64,000 bases of DNA from Pegoplata infirma (taxonomy: Eukaryota > Arthropoda > Insecta > Diptera > Anthomyiidae), in NCBI GenBank assembly GCA_963921195.1, contig OY992541.1, forward strand, positions 9,766,951-9,830,950, written 5' to 3'. Position numbers and translations under genes: made by a program. Positions 9,961 through 22,109 of this stretch are shown here, one piece after another; position 1 is the stretch's first letter; every line of letters begins with the position of its first letter. The notes below the pieces were generated by a model. It did not search any database. It saw nothing but the letters and a program-made list of their open reading frames with translations, and was not told where the DNA came from.

Positions 9961-10489
9961 GGTTTTCATGAATTCACGTATTGAAAAACACGCTTTAAAT
10001 GACATTGGCGTGCCACAAAAATATTTACCAAAGTGTTTTTGTAACTTACAAAAAAAATTACAATCGAAAAAAAGTTGACACTTGATCAAGTTTTTTTTTT
10101 AAGCAAACATTTTTTATTTAAATAAAAAAAATTCTAGTCAGAGTTTTAAAGCAGTGGTAAAAAAATTTTCAAAATATAATTTTTTAATGTATAGCTTTCC
10201 AAAATTAGGGCTAGAGCAATGATATTAAATTTTGACTTAAAAAAATAATGTTGAATGCCATACTAAAGTTAGTCTTATTATCTTTTAATTGAAACCTGAT
10301 TAAGAACTTTATCTTTGTGCTGTTTGAAACAGAAAACGAGTAAAAAAAATCATCATTATATTGAATTTAGAAGGAAATTAATCCAAAATTTTGATTTTTA
10401 TTATTGTTTTAAGGAAATTCAATACTTTTTGTGCAAGAAATCGAAAGCAGTAAAATAAAAATTTGCTAATTTTAATTTCGTTAGTCTTC
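9961..10489. other. AT-rich non-coding DNA
   Basis: Long A/T runs, no coding frame, no recognised repeat ends. Confidence 0.5.
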
Positions 10490-10638
10490 GTGAGCGTGAT
10501 TTTTTTGTGAGCGTGAGAAAAATTTAAGTTACTCGCGTGAGCGTGCGTGAACGTGATCAGGAAAAAGAATTTTGTGCTTGAGTAATATTTTTATTTCGTG
10601 AGCGTGCGTGAGTCAAAATTCACTCACGCGCCCATCTC
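10490..10638. mobile_element. Truncated hAT-like element with GTGAGCGTG subterminal repeats
   Basis: Repeated GTGAGCGTG/GTGCGTGA motifs end in GCGCCCATCTCT (10626-10637), the right terminus of the TAGAGATGGGC family seen in fuller form at 22110-22587. The left end is not present. Confidence 0.55.
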
Positions 10639-10880
10639 TTGTTTGAATTCCAAATACATATACAGAATAAAATATTTTCATGTTTTTTAAAAAATTTTAA
10701 AGATAATTTTTTAGATATATGTACATATAAATTCCTGGGATTCCTAGTTAGAGCAAAGGGCCAGAAATCAAATAATTTTTAGATAGGATTTTTGAATTAA
10801 GCAATGTTTTGAAACCATTACAAAATTTTATTGCAAGTAAAATTTCGTTAACTTAACCACGCTTACTTGGAAACACTTTG

Positions 10881-11170
10881 GTTTAGATCAATGGTGCCCA
10901 AAAACTTGTTAAAGATCAACACAATCCGAACGACAACGAAACTAACAACAGAGAGCATAAAAAACAAAAAAAAATCCTTAGTTGTTTGCCATCATTCAAA
11001 GAAGCAGCTCGATGTCGCTTTATTTGATAAAAAAAACTACACAAATAATATTTTTGTTGTTATAACAAAGCGTATTTTTCTTTCAGAGCAATAGTACTAA
11101 TACACTCTCATATTTGTTAAAAATTACCATTATACTATCGTTTCTCTTTTTGGGCACCACTGGTTTAGAT
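10881..11170. mobile_element. 274-bp hAT-like MITE with 8-bp target duplication
   Basis: Termini CAATGGTGCCCAAAAA (10889) and its imperfect inverse TTTTTGGGCACCACTG (ending 11162) are flanked by the perfect 8-bp direct repeat GTTTAGAT (10881-10888 and 11163-11170). CA-starting TIRs plus an 8-bp duplication identify a hAT-superfamily insertion; it has no transposase gene. Confidence 0.85.
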
Positions 11171-11989
11171 GCCAAATAAACTAGCATTCTCAAACGGATC
11201 TCCCAGAAATATGTGGTGTAGGGTTCATAGGATCATTCTTGTTTTAAATTTGTTATAAAAACAAATGTTCTTACATAATTTTTAAAACTAGTTTATCAAA
11301 TTGTTTGTAACATAAAAACATTCAAGAAAATTGTTTGGAATGACACAATAAAAGTAATATTTTCTTAATGAAAAAAAAAATATTTTTTTTTATTTGTCAT
11401 TAGAAATTTAAGAATTAAAATTGTTTCTATTTTATGATCATACTATGTATGTATGTACAATATGTATTCGAATATGTTTAAACTATTTTAATATTTTTTA
11501 GTTTTTACTAAAAATCTCCTCCTTTAAAATGTGGTTGATTTTTTTTTTTCAACAAATTTATGGTGTAAAAACTACTACAATACCTAGATAAGTTAGAAAT
11601 GTATTCTTGAAATGTTTTTAAATCAGTTAAATAATGATTATCGTAAAATAAATTCCTTTTTTGTTTCCAATTTTAAATTTTTATGTTCAATTATTTAATG
11701 GAAAACTAATGTAAAGGTTGTGAACAAAAAATAAAAACAAATTGACTAAAAGGCTAAACAAATCGCCGATTATTTGCAAGATATAAAATGTATGTGCAAA
11801 AAAAAAAGATAGATAAATCGAAACACACTTAAAAGCCCAATAATGTGAAAACTTCTATCGGTTATGATCATATTATGATCATTCTGCATGAAAAACAAAA
11901 ACTATCGACTAAAACTATTTGCGGCCCTATGCTTGTAGGAGTAAAAGGAACAAATATAAATATCGACGATAGATTATGGTTGTATGACA
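11171..11989. other. AT-rich non-coding DNA
   Basis: No supported gene or defined element; short frames here are rich in lysine, asparagine and isoleucine and lack family motifs. Confidence 0.5.
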
Positions 11990-12136
11990 CTTGCTTTTTG
12001 CAAGTAACTAGTTGTCAACTTTATTAGGGTTTTTCTATGGAAATTACGATAAGTTCCAAACTTTTTGTTGAAGTTATCAACATTTTCATAGAAAAACCCT
12101 AATAAAGTTGGCAACTAGTTACTTGAAAAAAGCAAG
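11990..12136. repeat. Inverted repeat with ~54-bp arms
   Basis: Arm one at 11990-12044 and arm two at about 12083-12136 are near-perfect reverse complements (core CTAGTTGTCAACTTTATTAG / CTAATAAAGTTGGCAACTAG) around a ~38-bp spacer. Likely a small palindromic MITE. Confidence 0.7.
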
Positions 12137-12895
12137 GATCATATAAGCTTCAACGACATGAAAAGTGGTTATTATAGTGGTTTTTCACAATCGCGGGCAA
12201 TTTTGTCTGATAATTGGTAAATTTGTCACACATCAAATAATTTAACTGCACATATAAAAAATCTTTACCGAGTACTTGATAGTATTCTCGCTTTTAAAGA
12301 TTTTTTTTTTATTCATTATTATAATGTGATAAACGTTTTATGTACAGTGCTATAAAAACACAGGTTCTTGTTGCACTGTGTACCGAAAACATAATTAGGC
12401 AAACCTTAAAAAGAAATAAGCAAAACACATGCCAATATCAGAAGTAAGAATATCAGAGACTTAGGCCCCAAAACAATATGTCACTTTATATAAATTGGTT
12501 CTCTTAATGTTTAAGAGAGTTTTTACATGCAAAAGCAAAGGAAACACTAAGAAAACCAACTTATTGAGAGAGGAAATTAAATGGTAGCCAACCAACCTGA
12601 TACCCACTGGCCAATATATTGCTATTTTTCTCATAATATATTCGAAAAAAAGGGGGAATCCTATCAAGCGCTTGCTCAAGAGATATTTTTGTGAGTGCTT
12701 GGTAAATTGGCCAATTACAACACAAAAAAAAGTTAAATTATTGTTATCGTGAAAACCCCAATTGTTTCGAAGTTAACATTCTACATTAAATTTTTTTTTT
12801 ACATTAAATGTAATTGGTAGGGCCATTAACTACACCATTTTCAGATAGAAGATTAATTGGAATTAAAAGATTACATTTGAATCCGATTTTTATAT
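12137..12895. other. Non-coding DNA between repeats
   Basis: AT-rich, no convincing frame. A small ATTAAAT-rich stretch near 12780-12810 is the only local pattern. Confidence 0.45.
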
Positions 12896-13060
12896 TTGTC
12901 ATCGTTTGTTCTGAGTTTATTGACATTTCCCTATTCAAATGCAGAAGTAAAAAGAACATTTAGTGTTATGAATTTCTTTAAAAATAATAATAGCATGTCA
13001 TTAAATACATTAAATTGTTTAATCCATATAAAAGTGTTTCTGCAAAAATTAATTGAAACC
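12896..13060 (+). pseudogene. hAT transposase C-terminal dimerisation fragment
   Basis: The frame reads LLTFPYSNAEVKRTFSVMNF then MSLNTLNCLIHIKVF, which matches the conserved C-terminal dimerisation region of hAT transposases (hydrophobic L-P-S-NA-ER-FS motif followed by L...L...I). Only this end is visible and the upstream catalytic domain is absent. The downstream edge runs into a (TA)n tract and a non-LTR element. Confidence 0.75.
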
Positions 13061-13109
13061 AATCATAAGAAAAGTCCAATAATAATATATATATATCGCA
13101 ATATGCTCA

Positions 13110-14118
13110 GCGCTCTCGAAGGTGATGGAGAGCATGGTAAATTGCCATCTTGTTTGGTATCTTGAGGCTAACTTACTAACTCGTTCTACTGGGGATCTGA
13201 TGGCGTTCCTTTCGGAACGTTGGAGTCGTTCGATCCACCGTTTTGGTGAGAGTAAGGTGGTTGCTCTGGATATTTCCAAGGCATTTGATTGTGTGTGGCA
13301 CGGTGCACTCATATCTAAGCTTAATGCCTTTGGTGTCGGTAATAACTTCTCTCGATTTATTTCGAGTTTTCTCAGGAACCGATCTATACGTGTTGTTAAA
13401 GATGGTTTCTAATCGGATTAGTTTCAGCTTCAATCAGGGGTACCGCAAGGTTCTGTTCTTTCTCCTACCCTTTTTCTTATTTTTCTTAACGACCTTCTAA
13501 GTCAAACTTCAAATCTTATCTACTCTTTTGCAGATGATAGCAACATTTGTCATTCATTTTCCTTCGATCGTGTTCAGGTTGAGGAAAAAAGGTGGATTAT
13601 GAATGACACACTTAATCAGGACCTGTCGACAATCTTCGAGTCTATTGGAGCTTATGGACCGTGTGCAAAGGAGGGCGTTGATGCTTATCAATGACAATAG
13701 GGTATCCAACTCTATTGACTCACTGGAGCATCGTCGGAATGTGGGCTGTGTGACTCTGTTCTCTCGATATTACCATGGAAAGTGTCCAACTGAGATAAGT
13801 GAACTTATCCCTAGAGCCCGAGTTTTTGTTCGCAACACTCGGTTGTCTAGTAGATCATATCCATTTGTTGTCGATTGTACAGTTGGTCGCACATCGCATT
13901 ACAGAGAAGGTTCGTTTATCAGTCGTACTAGCCGTATGTGGAATGATCTTCCAGCGGAGGTCTTCCCAGCTTCTTTCAATGTAGATAAATTCAAGTCAAA
14001 TATCCACAAACACTACTACCTCTTTCCTCCTCCTCACAACCTATTTTCCTGAAATCAACACAATGCACTGCATTAGTAGGGGCATCCCCTGAGTGTTGGT
14101 TCAACGTAAAAAAAAAAA
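13110..14118 (+). mobile_element. 5'-truncated, internally deleted non-LTR retrotransposon (Jockey-like)
   Basis: Reverse transcriptase motifs appear in order: a fingers region around RSTGDLMAFLSERW, ALDISKAFDCVWHGALISKL (near 13262-13320), SGVPQGSVLSPTLF (from 13434) and the catalytic YSFADDSN (about 13519-13544). Two in-frame stops (13410-13412 and shortly after) break the frame. From about 13603 the sequence jumps to the C-terminal region of ORF2, ending NDLPAEVFPASFNVDKFKSN, with stop at 14050-14052; the part between is deleted. The element ends in a 3' poly(A) at 14109-14118. The 5' part, endonuclease and ORF1 are missing, as expected for truncated target-primed insertion. Confidence 0.85.
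13122..14052 (+). pseudogene. Reverse transcriptase of the truncated non-LTR element
   Basis: The protein would copy its RNA at a nicked target. Visible residues include the palm aspartate in ALDISKAFD and the FADD box. Stops at 13410 and the frame jump near 13600 show that it is dead. The last 150 residues (from 13603) show the RTSR...WNDLP pattern common at the end of this group of insect ORF2 proteins. Confidence 0.85.
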
Positions 14119-15849
14119 ATCATGCTTCTTGGATGTCTCTATGTGTCTGTGATCTCTTGTTTTTCTAGACTCTTTGGTTTGCATAGCCTTGAATTAAAAT
14201 TTGTCGTTGTTAATTGGTTCCATTAGTAACTCATCTTGTTGATATTCGGCCCAACTATCTGAAAGGGTCAGTACTGCAAATGGGGCCTTTGAGTATGGTC
14301 GATTTGATTATTTACTCCCAGTACGCGCAAAAACACTTACACTAGCCAAGTTTTTGGTAAAAATACAACTCACCAAGATTTTTAACCAAGTTTTTGTTCT
14401 AAAAAAATGGGCTAAATTACGCAAAATGATTTGGGTATTTTTACCCAAACATTTGGGTGTAGCCATTGGTTCAGTTATTATAGGAATGATCTTTGGTAAA
14501 ATACAGGAGTGTACGATAATGATGAGTCTGTCTACTGACTGCTGTGTAAATGCTGTAAATTTAACTGGCCTGTAAATTCAGATTTTAAATTTTCTTAATC
14601 TGACACTCCGTCTCTCCTTGGGTTAGCTCGGTTTCAATTTCAGTTTAAATATTGGAATGATTCTATGAGGGTTAAAGTTCAAAAATGTTGAAGAAAATTG
14701 TTACTATAGTTGTCTGATCTTAAACAGACTGTTCTACAAATCTTAGCTAAAACTTTACAGTCTAAACTTTCACGATATGTTTGTCCTGTACCTAACAGAA
14801 ACTGAGGTCTTTTGACAGAGAGCAATTATTCAATTCAAACAATTATGACGTCAGATAAGTAATCAAATGGAAGCCGTGTCTCTTTAATTACATTTTAATC
14901 AATTAAAAATATAATTGAACAATTTTTTAAACAATTTTAATCTCAACTTTTTTCCTTGTTGATTGATTTTCATGAAAACACTAAAATATTCTTAATTTTA
15001 AATTATTTCATTTGAGAATTGACTTTAAATGAATATAATTAAAGTTTAAACAGTTAATGAAGTCTCGTTGTTGAGATATTTCACAGTAATTCTGTAAGAA
15101 AATTGTAAATGGTGTAGTTTTAAAAAACAAGTAAAATAATTTTAAAGATCTTATATTTGCGAAAATAATACAAAAAGACTTTGTCATATAATAATTGTAA
15201 AACCTACAATCTTAAGACTTTTAAAGCCTTTAGACTATAGAATACTTCGAAATATGTTTAAAACAAATAAAATATATAGATATATTTAAAAAAGTAACAA
15301 TTATAAGTGTAAAAAAAATTTCCTATTATAAATTAGATACATAAATGTGCAATTTTTTTTAAAAAAAAAAAGAAAGAAAGAAAGAAAAAAAAAACAATAA
15401 AACTTATTTTTTCTCTTTTGTTTTGGAGTTTTAAAAACTTTTCTGTTATTGTAAGTACTTATTCTATTAATTTTTAATTGTCTTAAGCATTTGAGTTTGC
15501 CAAGAAAATATTAATTATTTTAATCTGTTAAATATTTGTATTTTAAATTTATTAGAATATTCATTGGTTGTTTTAATATGTTAATTATATATTCCTTTAT
15601 TTCTATAGATTTTTTATATTTCTGCCGTTCAGTTTCGCGTTTCTTAGTTTTAATGTGAAAAAAATTTGTATATTTGAGTGAACTGATCTTTACAAAATTT
15701 GTGATTCTTGAAATGTCTAGCCAGGAATTGGTATTGACACAGTTGATACTGTTAAGTTTCGGGAACCGTTTTGTTTGAAATTCTAATCGGATTTGATAGA
15801 TTTTTAAGAAAAAAATCAAAAATTTTTTTTTTATTTATATTTTTTTTTT
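14119..15849. other. AT-rich non-coding DNA with an (AAAG)n tract
   Basis: No gene is supported. An AAAG microsatellite flanked by poly(A) lies near 15355-15400. The frame at 14354 has no family features, and a small palindrome around TTTGGGTATTTTTACCCAAA (near 14430) suggests another MITE fragment. Confidence 0.45.
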
Positions 15850-16100
15850 CGAAAGACTGAAGAAATAGCTATCTAAGCTATATAGGACACATTTTGCTAA
15901 AAACAATAGGTAAGAAGTTACATGGATAAACACCTCTTTGGCCAAAATGTCAAATTTCGACCCCCTCTAACTCAGAGAGTCCTTGACCGATCTCGCTGAA
16001 AAATTGTGTCTGAACTACTATCCAATAGCACCAACCTTGGTGCAAATCGGAAGACATCGGTTTCAAAAATTGTGTCAGTTGACACGAAAACCCCCATATA
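15850..16100. repeat. Dispersed repeat, inverted partner at 27858-28110
   Basis: The stretch carrying AGGTAAGAAGTTACATGGAT, TTTGGCCAAAATGTCAAATT and GTCTGAACTACTATCCAATA recurs as a near-identical reverse complement at 27858-28110. It has no coding capacity and directly precedes the Helitron-like start at 16101. Confidence 0.7.
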
Positions 16101-16110
16101 TCCTTATATA

Positions 16111-17002
16111 TAAGGGGTGGTCCAATAACTAGTATCTTTTTTAAAATGCAATAAAATGATCAATACTCAACTTTTTTTGGAATGTTATGGCTTTATTTAA
16201 AAGAGCAAACATTCCCGTTTAAAAGAGCATATCGCGTTGTTAAAAGAGCATATCGCGTTGTAGCGCAGTACTGCTCTGCCAAACTGCACGTTTTTCGAAA
16301 AAAAAGTTTTTAACCGAAATAGGCACTCAAATGAGGTTATGTTAACAAACAAATTGCTACATCTTGGGATCGTAAAACTCGCACGGTATTGTAAAGAATC
16401 CAATTCATCTATAGGGAGCAACAGATTTGAGTATCAGCATCATTACATAATATTTTCAAAAATACAGCTGAAAACCCCATTTTCGTTAAAGATGAGCGCT
16501 ACAGAGCCATGATTACCGACTTTTTGTTGGCCGTAATAGAATATATCAACTTGGAATACATTTATTTTCAGAAGGATGTCGCAATATGTCTCACAGTCCA
16601 TCAAACAATCGATATTTTGCGCACTTAGTTCGGAAATCGTGTTCTTAGCCATATTCGCGGTGACAATTGATCACTTCAGAGCTGCCGATTAAAACTTTTA
16701 AACATTTTTTTGAGGGTTCTCGTGAAAGATTCATGCAACATGGAAAATCCAGAAATGTTCTAGGCCCTTTCGACGAATATCGTTCAAGCCCTTCGTGAGA
16801 TAGAACCAGAAACATTAGAAAAATGGGTGCCGAGGATGAGCTACTGCGGAGCTAACCCAGGCAGCCGCATGAATGAAGTCGTTCGCCATAAATAATGGGA
16901 ATATTTTCTCTTTCAAATAAAGCCATAAGGTTCCAAAACTATTGAGTATTGTTCATTTCATTGCATGTTTTTAAAAGATACCAGTTAATGGACCACCCTG
17001 TA
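16111..17002 (+). mobile_element. Degenerate mariner-like (Tc1/mariner) element
   Basis: Termini AGGGGTGGTCCAATAACT (16113) and the inverse of CAGGGTGGTCCATTAACT (ending 17000) continue as ~100-bp imperfect TIRs and are flanked by TA on both sides (16111-16112 and 17001-17002). The body encodes a broken DDE transposase. A second 3' end of the same family stands alone at 62590-62712. Confidence 0.85.
16460..16893 (+). pseudogene. Mariner-type transposase C-terminal half (stops and frameshifts)
   Basis: The translation reads DERYRAMITDFLL, then FQKDVAICLTVHQTIDILR, a decayed form of the QDGA-CHT catalytic aspartate motif, a decayed CDLTPLDYFLW-like segment (SCRLKLLNIF) and a C-terminal tail LEKWVPRMSYCGANPGSRM ending EVVRHK. 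Several stops interrupt it and the N-terminal helix-turn-helix part is gone. The second catalytic aspartate survives; the third acidic residue is lost. It once cut and joined at the TIRs. Confidence 0.8.
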
Positions 17003-17379
17003 TATAAAAATGACATGTTAGTTTGTTTGTTTGTGTCGCTTTCAAAAAAAAATTACTAAACCGATTCAAATGAAATTTGGCATGTAGATAGAACGTTTCC
17101 TGGAATGAAAAATGCCACCAATGGCATCTCGATTGAATGCCCCGCCTTCTTTTACGCCCACTTTTTGTGAATGTCAGATTTTTCAATATATTTGGTTGTT
17201 GTACTATATTTGGATGTTTGTTACCGATAAACATGCAATTTGGGGCGTTTTTTGCAAGGAAATATATGCCATCCCGCATCTTGATTGGAAGCCACGCCAC
17301 TTTTTACGCCCACTTTTTGTAAATATAAGATCCTTACAAAGGGCGTGTCATCCTTTGGTTTTTCTGTCTGTTTGTCCAC

Positions 17380-18880
17380 AATCAAGGATAAACGGCTGAA
17401 CCGATTTACATGTAATCTTCACCACAGATAGTACTAACTGAGACGGGAACTATAGGCCATAAGAGAGACCGAGCGGCCAAGTGGGCGTAAAATGCCACGC
17501 CCCTTTGTATTATATTGAACATTATTTCTGCCTTCTCAGCAATTTCACTTAAACGGCTAAAGAAATTTTCACCACATAAAGTACTAATCCAAGCTGGAAA
17601 TATAGTTCATAATAGGGCGGCGATCACACAAAGGGGCGGAAATGCCACGCCCCTTTGTACTTCATTGAAAGTTATTTCTACCTTTCCCGTAATCACGCTT
17701 AAACGTCTGAACCGATTTTAATAAAAATTTCACCACACATAGTACTAACCCAGGCGGGCACTATAGGTTATAATAGGAGCGCGCTCTGACGGATGGGCGT
17801 AAAAGTCCACGCCCCTTTGTATTACATTGAAAGTTATTTCTGCCAGTTTCGTAATCACTCTTAAACGTCTGAACAGATTTTATTGCAATTTTCAACACAG
17901 ATAGTACTAACCGAAGCGGGAACAATATGCCATATTAGCACGTTATTGGGCAAAGGCGTTTTAAAATGCCGCTCTTTGTATTAATTTCAAATTATTTTTG
18001 ACTGCCATAATAAAGCGCGTTTGGACAAAGAGGCATTAGTTGCATCGCTCTTTTGAACTATACTAAATGTTGTTTCTGTCAGTTCTGCAATTACGCATCA
18101 ACGGCTAAATCAATTAACATGAAATTTTCGCAACAGATAGTACTAAACGAGGCGGGAACTATAGAATATAAAATGAGCAATCGGGCAAAGGGGCATAAAA
18201 TGACACGCCCTGATAAATTTATTGCACCTCCTTTCTGCCTTTTTCGCAATCACGCTTATTCGGCTTAACTAATTTTGAAGATATTTCAACCGCAGATAGT
18301 ACTAACCGAGGCAGGAACTATAGGCCACAAAAGAGTGCGGTTTGACAAAGGGGAGTAAAATCCCACGCTCTTTTGTACTACATTGAAAGTTATTTCTACC
18401 TGTCCCATAATCATGCTTAAACGGCTTAACTGATTTTAATGGATTCAATGGATTCACCACATATAGTACTTCCGAAACGGGAATAACAAACCATAATAGA
18501 GCGTGTTTAGACCCCGGGGCGTAAGTTGTCACGCCCCTTTGCACCTGTCTGTTCCGTAATTACGCTTAAGCGCCTGTATTTTTGCCAGTTCCGCAATCAC
18601 GCAAAAACGGCTGAGCCAATTTTTAATAACTGACTAACCGATGCGGGCCCATATCAGTGTGCGATCGAACAAAGGGACGTAAATTGCCACACCGATTTAT
18701 AATATATTGAAAAATTATTTCTGCCTATTCGGTTATCACGCTTAAACGTCGAGTACTAAACAAGGCGGGAATAATGGGTCATATCAGCGCGCGATCGGAC
18801 AGAGGTGGTGTAAAGTAATGCGAAATTAAAATTTTCACCAGATGTAGTGCAAACTGAGAATGCAACCATAGGGCATTACA
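17380..18880 (+). repeat. Degenerate tandem repeat, ~165-bp unit, about nine copies
   Basis: The phrase AAACGGCTGAACCGATTT, then CACCACAGATAGTACTAACC, then GGCGGGAACTATAGGCCATA and CCACGCCCCTTTGTA recurs with spacing of about 150-230 bp. It forms the interior of the Helitron-like element. Confidence 0.8.
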
Positions 18881-18942
18881 AACTGCTATTCATAATATAA
18901 TATGTTTTTCAACACGGGCAACGCCGGGTGCGAAACAGCTAG

Positions 18943-19976
18943 TATAATATAAAGTATGTTCGTATGCCTTTAAATACAGTTTCGAAAATTTAAATACAGT
19001 TTTATGGCATACGCACAAATGCTTTGTTTTTAAATTTTCCTAATATTTTACATGGAAATTTTAAGTCTTCCAAGGGAAGAATCTCACAATTTTTTAGTGC
19101 TATAACTAATGAAAAAATGAAAATCGTTTGAGTGGGTAGAAAGCTGAGAAACTAACACTCATAATAAGAAGATAACCTCAGAGACTTCAAACCAGGTATG
19201 GGTCAAATTTAGTATTCGCTGAGGACTATCTAACCATTTTTTTTTTTAACGATCGGACATTACGATTTTGGCGGTAGCAAATCGCGACCTCAAAATCTAT
19301 TATTTTGGCTGTGGAACATTTTCGAGATAAGATTTAAAATCATGCGCTAAAAATGGAAAATTTTTGTCTCCTTTACGAACGGCCCAGTCTACTGTGTAAT
19401 AGAGGTGTTCTTATTTTTAAAAATTGGATTTTTGTGTACCACCGGCCAAATTTTTGTTCCTTTATACTAAAAACTTAAAAAAATAAAATATGTTAATATC
19501 TTTAAGTGGACCCGGAAAAGACCTGAAGTTTGAAACATGTAATACAGGTGGAATATATGACTGTTTTGTTAATTTTTTTTCGATATTTAGAGTTAAGTTT
19601 GAATTAAAATTATTACTTACAATTTCCTACTTATAACGCATTAAAATTTGAATCGGTTTAAAATCTGCCAAGTTATTACAATTTCACATTTTTTGAGAAT
19701 ATGTTATAGCGAATACGGAACAATCCAACGATTATTAACTTCAATATCCTGTTGATTCACATTCATAGTTGTTGATCTTCTATTGTCGTCAGTTGATCGG
19801 TGAAAATACAGTATATATACTTGTGGAATTCAGAAATATCCGAATTATAATTTTCGCAAACTGTACGAAATTAAGCTTCTTCAGTACCATAACGAAAAAA
19901 CAAAAGCATTAAAAAATCTAGAAATTAGTCCAGCCGTTTCCCTAAAAACCTTATTCGAACTTCTACTAACATAAAA
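18943..19976. other. Non-coding DNA, no defined element
   Basis: Low gene content; only a short inverted pair around 18955-19010 (ACAGTTTCGAAAATTTAAAT context) was noticed. Confidence 0.4.
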
Positions 19977-20811
19977 AAAAGTAGAAAAGTTAAATTCGAC
20001 TTGGCCGAATCTATGAATACCCTCCACAATGCCCTTTTTAAGTGATAGTAAATTTTCTAACGTGAAAAAAATAAAATTTTTGGTTAGAAATATTTTATTT
20101 TCTGTAAAAAAACTTTTTTTTATTAATTTTTGAAAAAAAAAAAAATAATTTACTAATTTTTTTTGAGTGTAAAATTTTTTTTGAGTGTAAAATTTTTTGA
20201 GTGTTGTTTTTTTTTTTGTTTTAGTGTAAAAATATTTTTGTGTGACAAAAATACCTTTCTATTTTTCTGACTTACAAATGTTTTGTAAATGTATTTAACG
20301 GTTTTCAACACGTGAATTTAAGGTGAAACTAATCTGAAATTTACGGTTTTGCTAATAACTTTTGAACCACTCAACCGATTTGGCTGAAATTTAAAACCAA
20401 CCGGACCAGAGGAACGCCAAATATATATGCCACACTTCAGCACCCTCAGAATTGCCGTTCGAAAGTTACCGTGTGTTTTATCTCGAAAATTCCAGAAAAC
20501 CCTTGCCGAAATTCATTCATTTGCTTATAACTTTTGAACCACTGGACCGATTTCGCTGGATTGCAATACCAACCTGACCAGGTAAATGTCCAACATATAT
20601 GTCAAACTTCAGGAGCCTCCGTAAAGTCTTTCAAAAGTTAGCGTGTTTTCAACAGACAGACAGACGGACGGACATCGCTAGATCGTCTTAAAATCGATCG
20701 AGGATCATGAATATATATACTTTATGGGGTCCTAGACCAATATTTCGAGGTTTTACAAACGGAATGACAAACTTATATATACCCTCTATCACTAGAGTGG
20801 AGGGTATAAAA
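19977..20811 (-). mobile_element. Mini-me-type element, reverse orientation
   Basis: Reads inverted relative to the copy at 39749: TTCGACTTGGCCGAATC at the left, two ~180-bp internal units beginning TAACTTTTGAACCACT (20350 and 20530), an (ACAG/ACGG)n tract near 20640-20670, a TATATA tract, and CCCTCTATCACTAGAGTGG at the right edge. The TA tract, short core and GTCY tract define mini-me elements of Diptera. Confidence 0.75.
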
Positions 20812-20819
20812 AGGCGACT

Positions 20820-21150
20820 CGATGCCTTATAGAGATTTTCCATATATCGAAAAAAGTGGGCGTGGACAATTTTATTTCCTTTGAAACCTCAGACCTTGGA
20901 CTATGACAAATATATAAATAAAATAAAAATCGACACATCGGTTCAGTCATTCTGCGATTTTAGTCAATTTTTCTTTTCTTATAACCCTAAGTTGACTATG
21001 ACGAACATTTAAAAAAAAATATGCTAATAGGTCCAGATGTTCCCGATTTTTGATAAATCGGAAAAAGTTGGCATAAAAGTATGCGTTGTCAATTTTTCTT
21101 TTCGTAAAAACCTAAGTGGGACTATGGCAATCAATAACCTCCTAGAATAT
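20820..21150 (-). repeat. Helitron-interior fragment, reverse orientation
   Basis: GTGGGCGTGGACAATTTTA and related phrases are the reverse complement of the minisatellite unit inside the Helitron-like element at 23533-25654. Confidence 0.5.
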
Positions 21151-21159
21151 CAGTATTTG

Positions 21160-21455
21160 GATATTGTTTTGCAACCAACAAAGATATAAGTATTTTTAAA
21201 AGCGTTTATGAAAGTCGATGAAATTTCTAGATATTTGATGTGTCACTTCGTGTTTGTACCGGTTGATTTTCGTTGTTTAGTCCAATACCGCTAAAAATAT
21301 CGTTTCGAACGGTATTAGCCTATATTTCGAAAATCAACCTGTACAAACACGAAGCGGCACATCAGATATATTAGAAATTTCATCGACTTTCATGAACGCT
21401 TTTAAAAATGTTCATATCTTTATTGGTTGCGGTACGACAGCCAAATACCGTTATT
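21160..21455. repeat. ~290-bp palindromic element
   Basis: The left arm (AAAGCGTTTATGAAAGTCG ... GGTTGATTTTCG) and the right arm (CGAAAATCAACC ... CGACTTTCATGAACGC) are near-perfect reverse complements of about 120 bp around a centre near 21300. Confidence 0.75.
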
Positions 21456-21639
21456 TGAGAAGGGTATCGATTGCTAACCGTGATTTCCTCATATCTTCTC
21501 AACAACGCAACCCAGATAATATCGAGTAAGTACTTTTGAGTATTGAGTACCCGAAAATGTAGACGGTATTTACTTTTTTCAACACTTATAAGACTATTTC
21601 ACTCCAATTTGGTTTGTATATATTTGCTACACCAATTTG

Positions 21640-21990
21640 AATTCGGCATTTTACCGAATATTTGCTATTCGGTTTAAACCGAATTCTGCCGAATAATTTG
21701 TTAATCATACGTCTGCAGTACACCTATGTAAAAAAATGAAAAAAAGTAGTAGACTATAAAATAACAACGCTGTGCTAGGAACAATTTTTTCTGTTAGCTT
21801 AATAATTTGAATTTTCACCAATTACTCTAGTTTTTTATAGAATAAACAAATTAATACGACAAATTTCAACAACTAAAAAAGTTAATTGTGCCGAATATTC
21901 GGCAAACTGTTGACGAATATTTATTCCGCCAGATATTTGAAAACCATGCCGAATACCGAATATTGACGAATATTCGCGACACCCCTAAAT
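21640..21990. mobile_element. Non-autonomous element with ATTCGG/CCGAAT repeats
   Basis: Multiple CCGAAT and ATTCGG motifs in both orientations end at CGCGACACCCCTA. They resemble subterminal transposase-binding repeats of hAT-like elements; the ends are not well defined. Confidence 0.45.
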
Positions 21991-22109
21991 CTAACCAAAC
22001 ATTGACCATTGTTTGAAATGGGGACTTATTTCCACTAAAATAAAATTATATTTTTAGAACTTTTTTAAATGTCGTTCAAAAAAATATATATATATATATA
22101 TATTCACCC

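Larger units (their letters stand above)
16101..18942 (+). mobile_element. Helitron-like non-autonomous element with nested mariner
   Basis: Starts TCCTTATATATA after A16100 and ends with a GC-rich hairpin region (GGGCAACGCCGGGTG) followed by CAGCTAG at 18942 and T18943. A TC start, a hairpin before a CTRR end and insertion between A and T are the diagnostic features of Helitrons. No Rep/helicase gene is present. The interior after the mariner (17003 onward) is a degenerate minisatellite. Confidence 0.65.

Noticed and set aside
10867..11094. 75-aa frame
   Set aside because: Lies mostly inside the 274-bp hAT-like MITE and has no transposase motif.
16443..16652. 69-aa minus-strand frame
   Set aside because: The plus strand of the same stretch reads as decayed mariner transposase, so this is antisense shadow.
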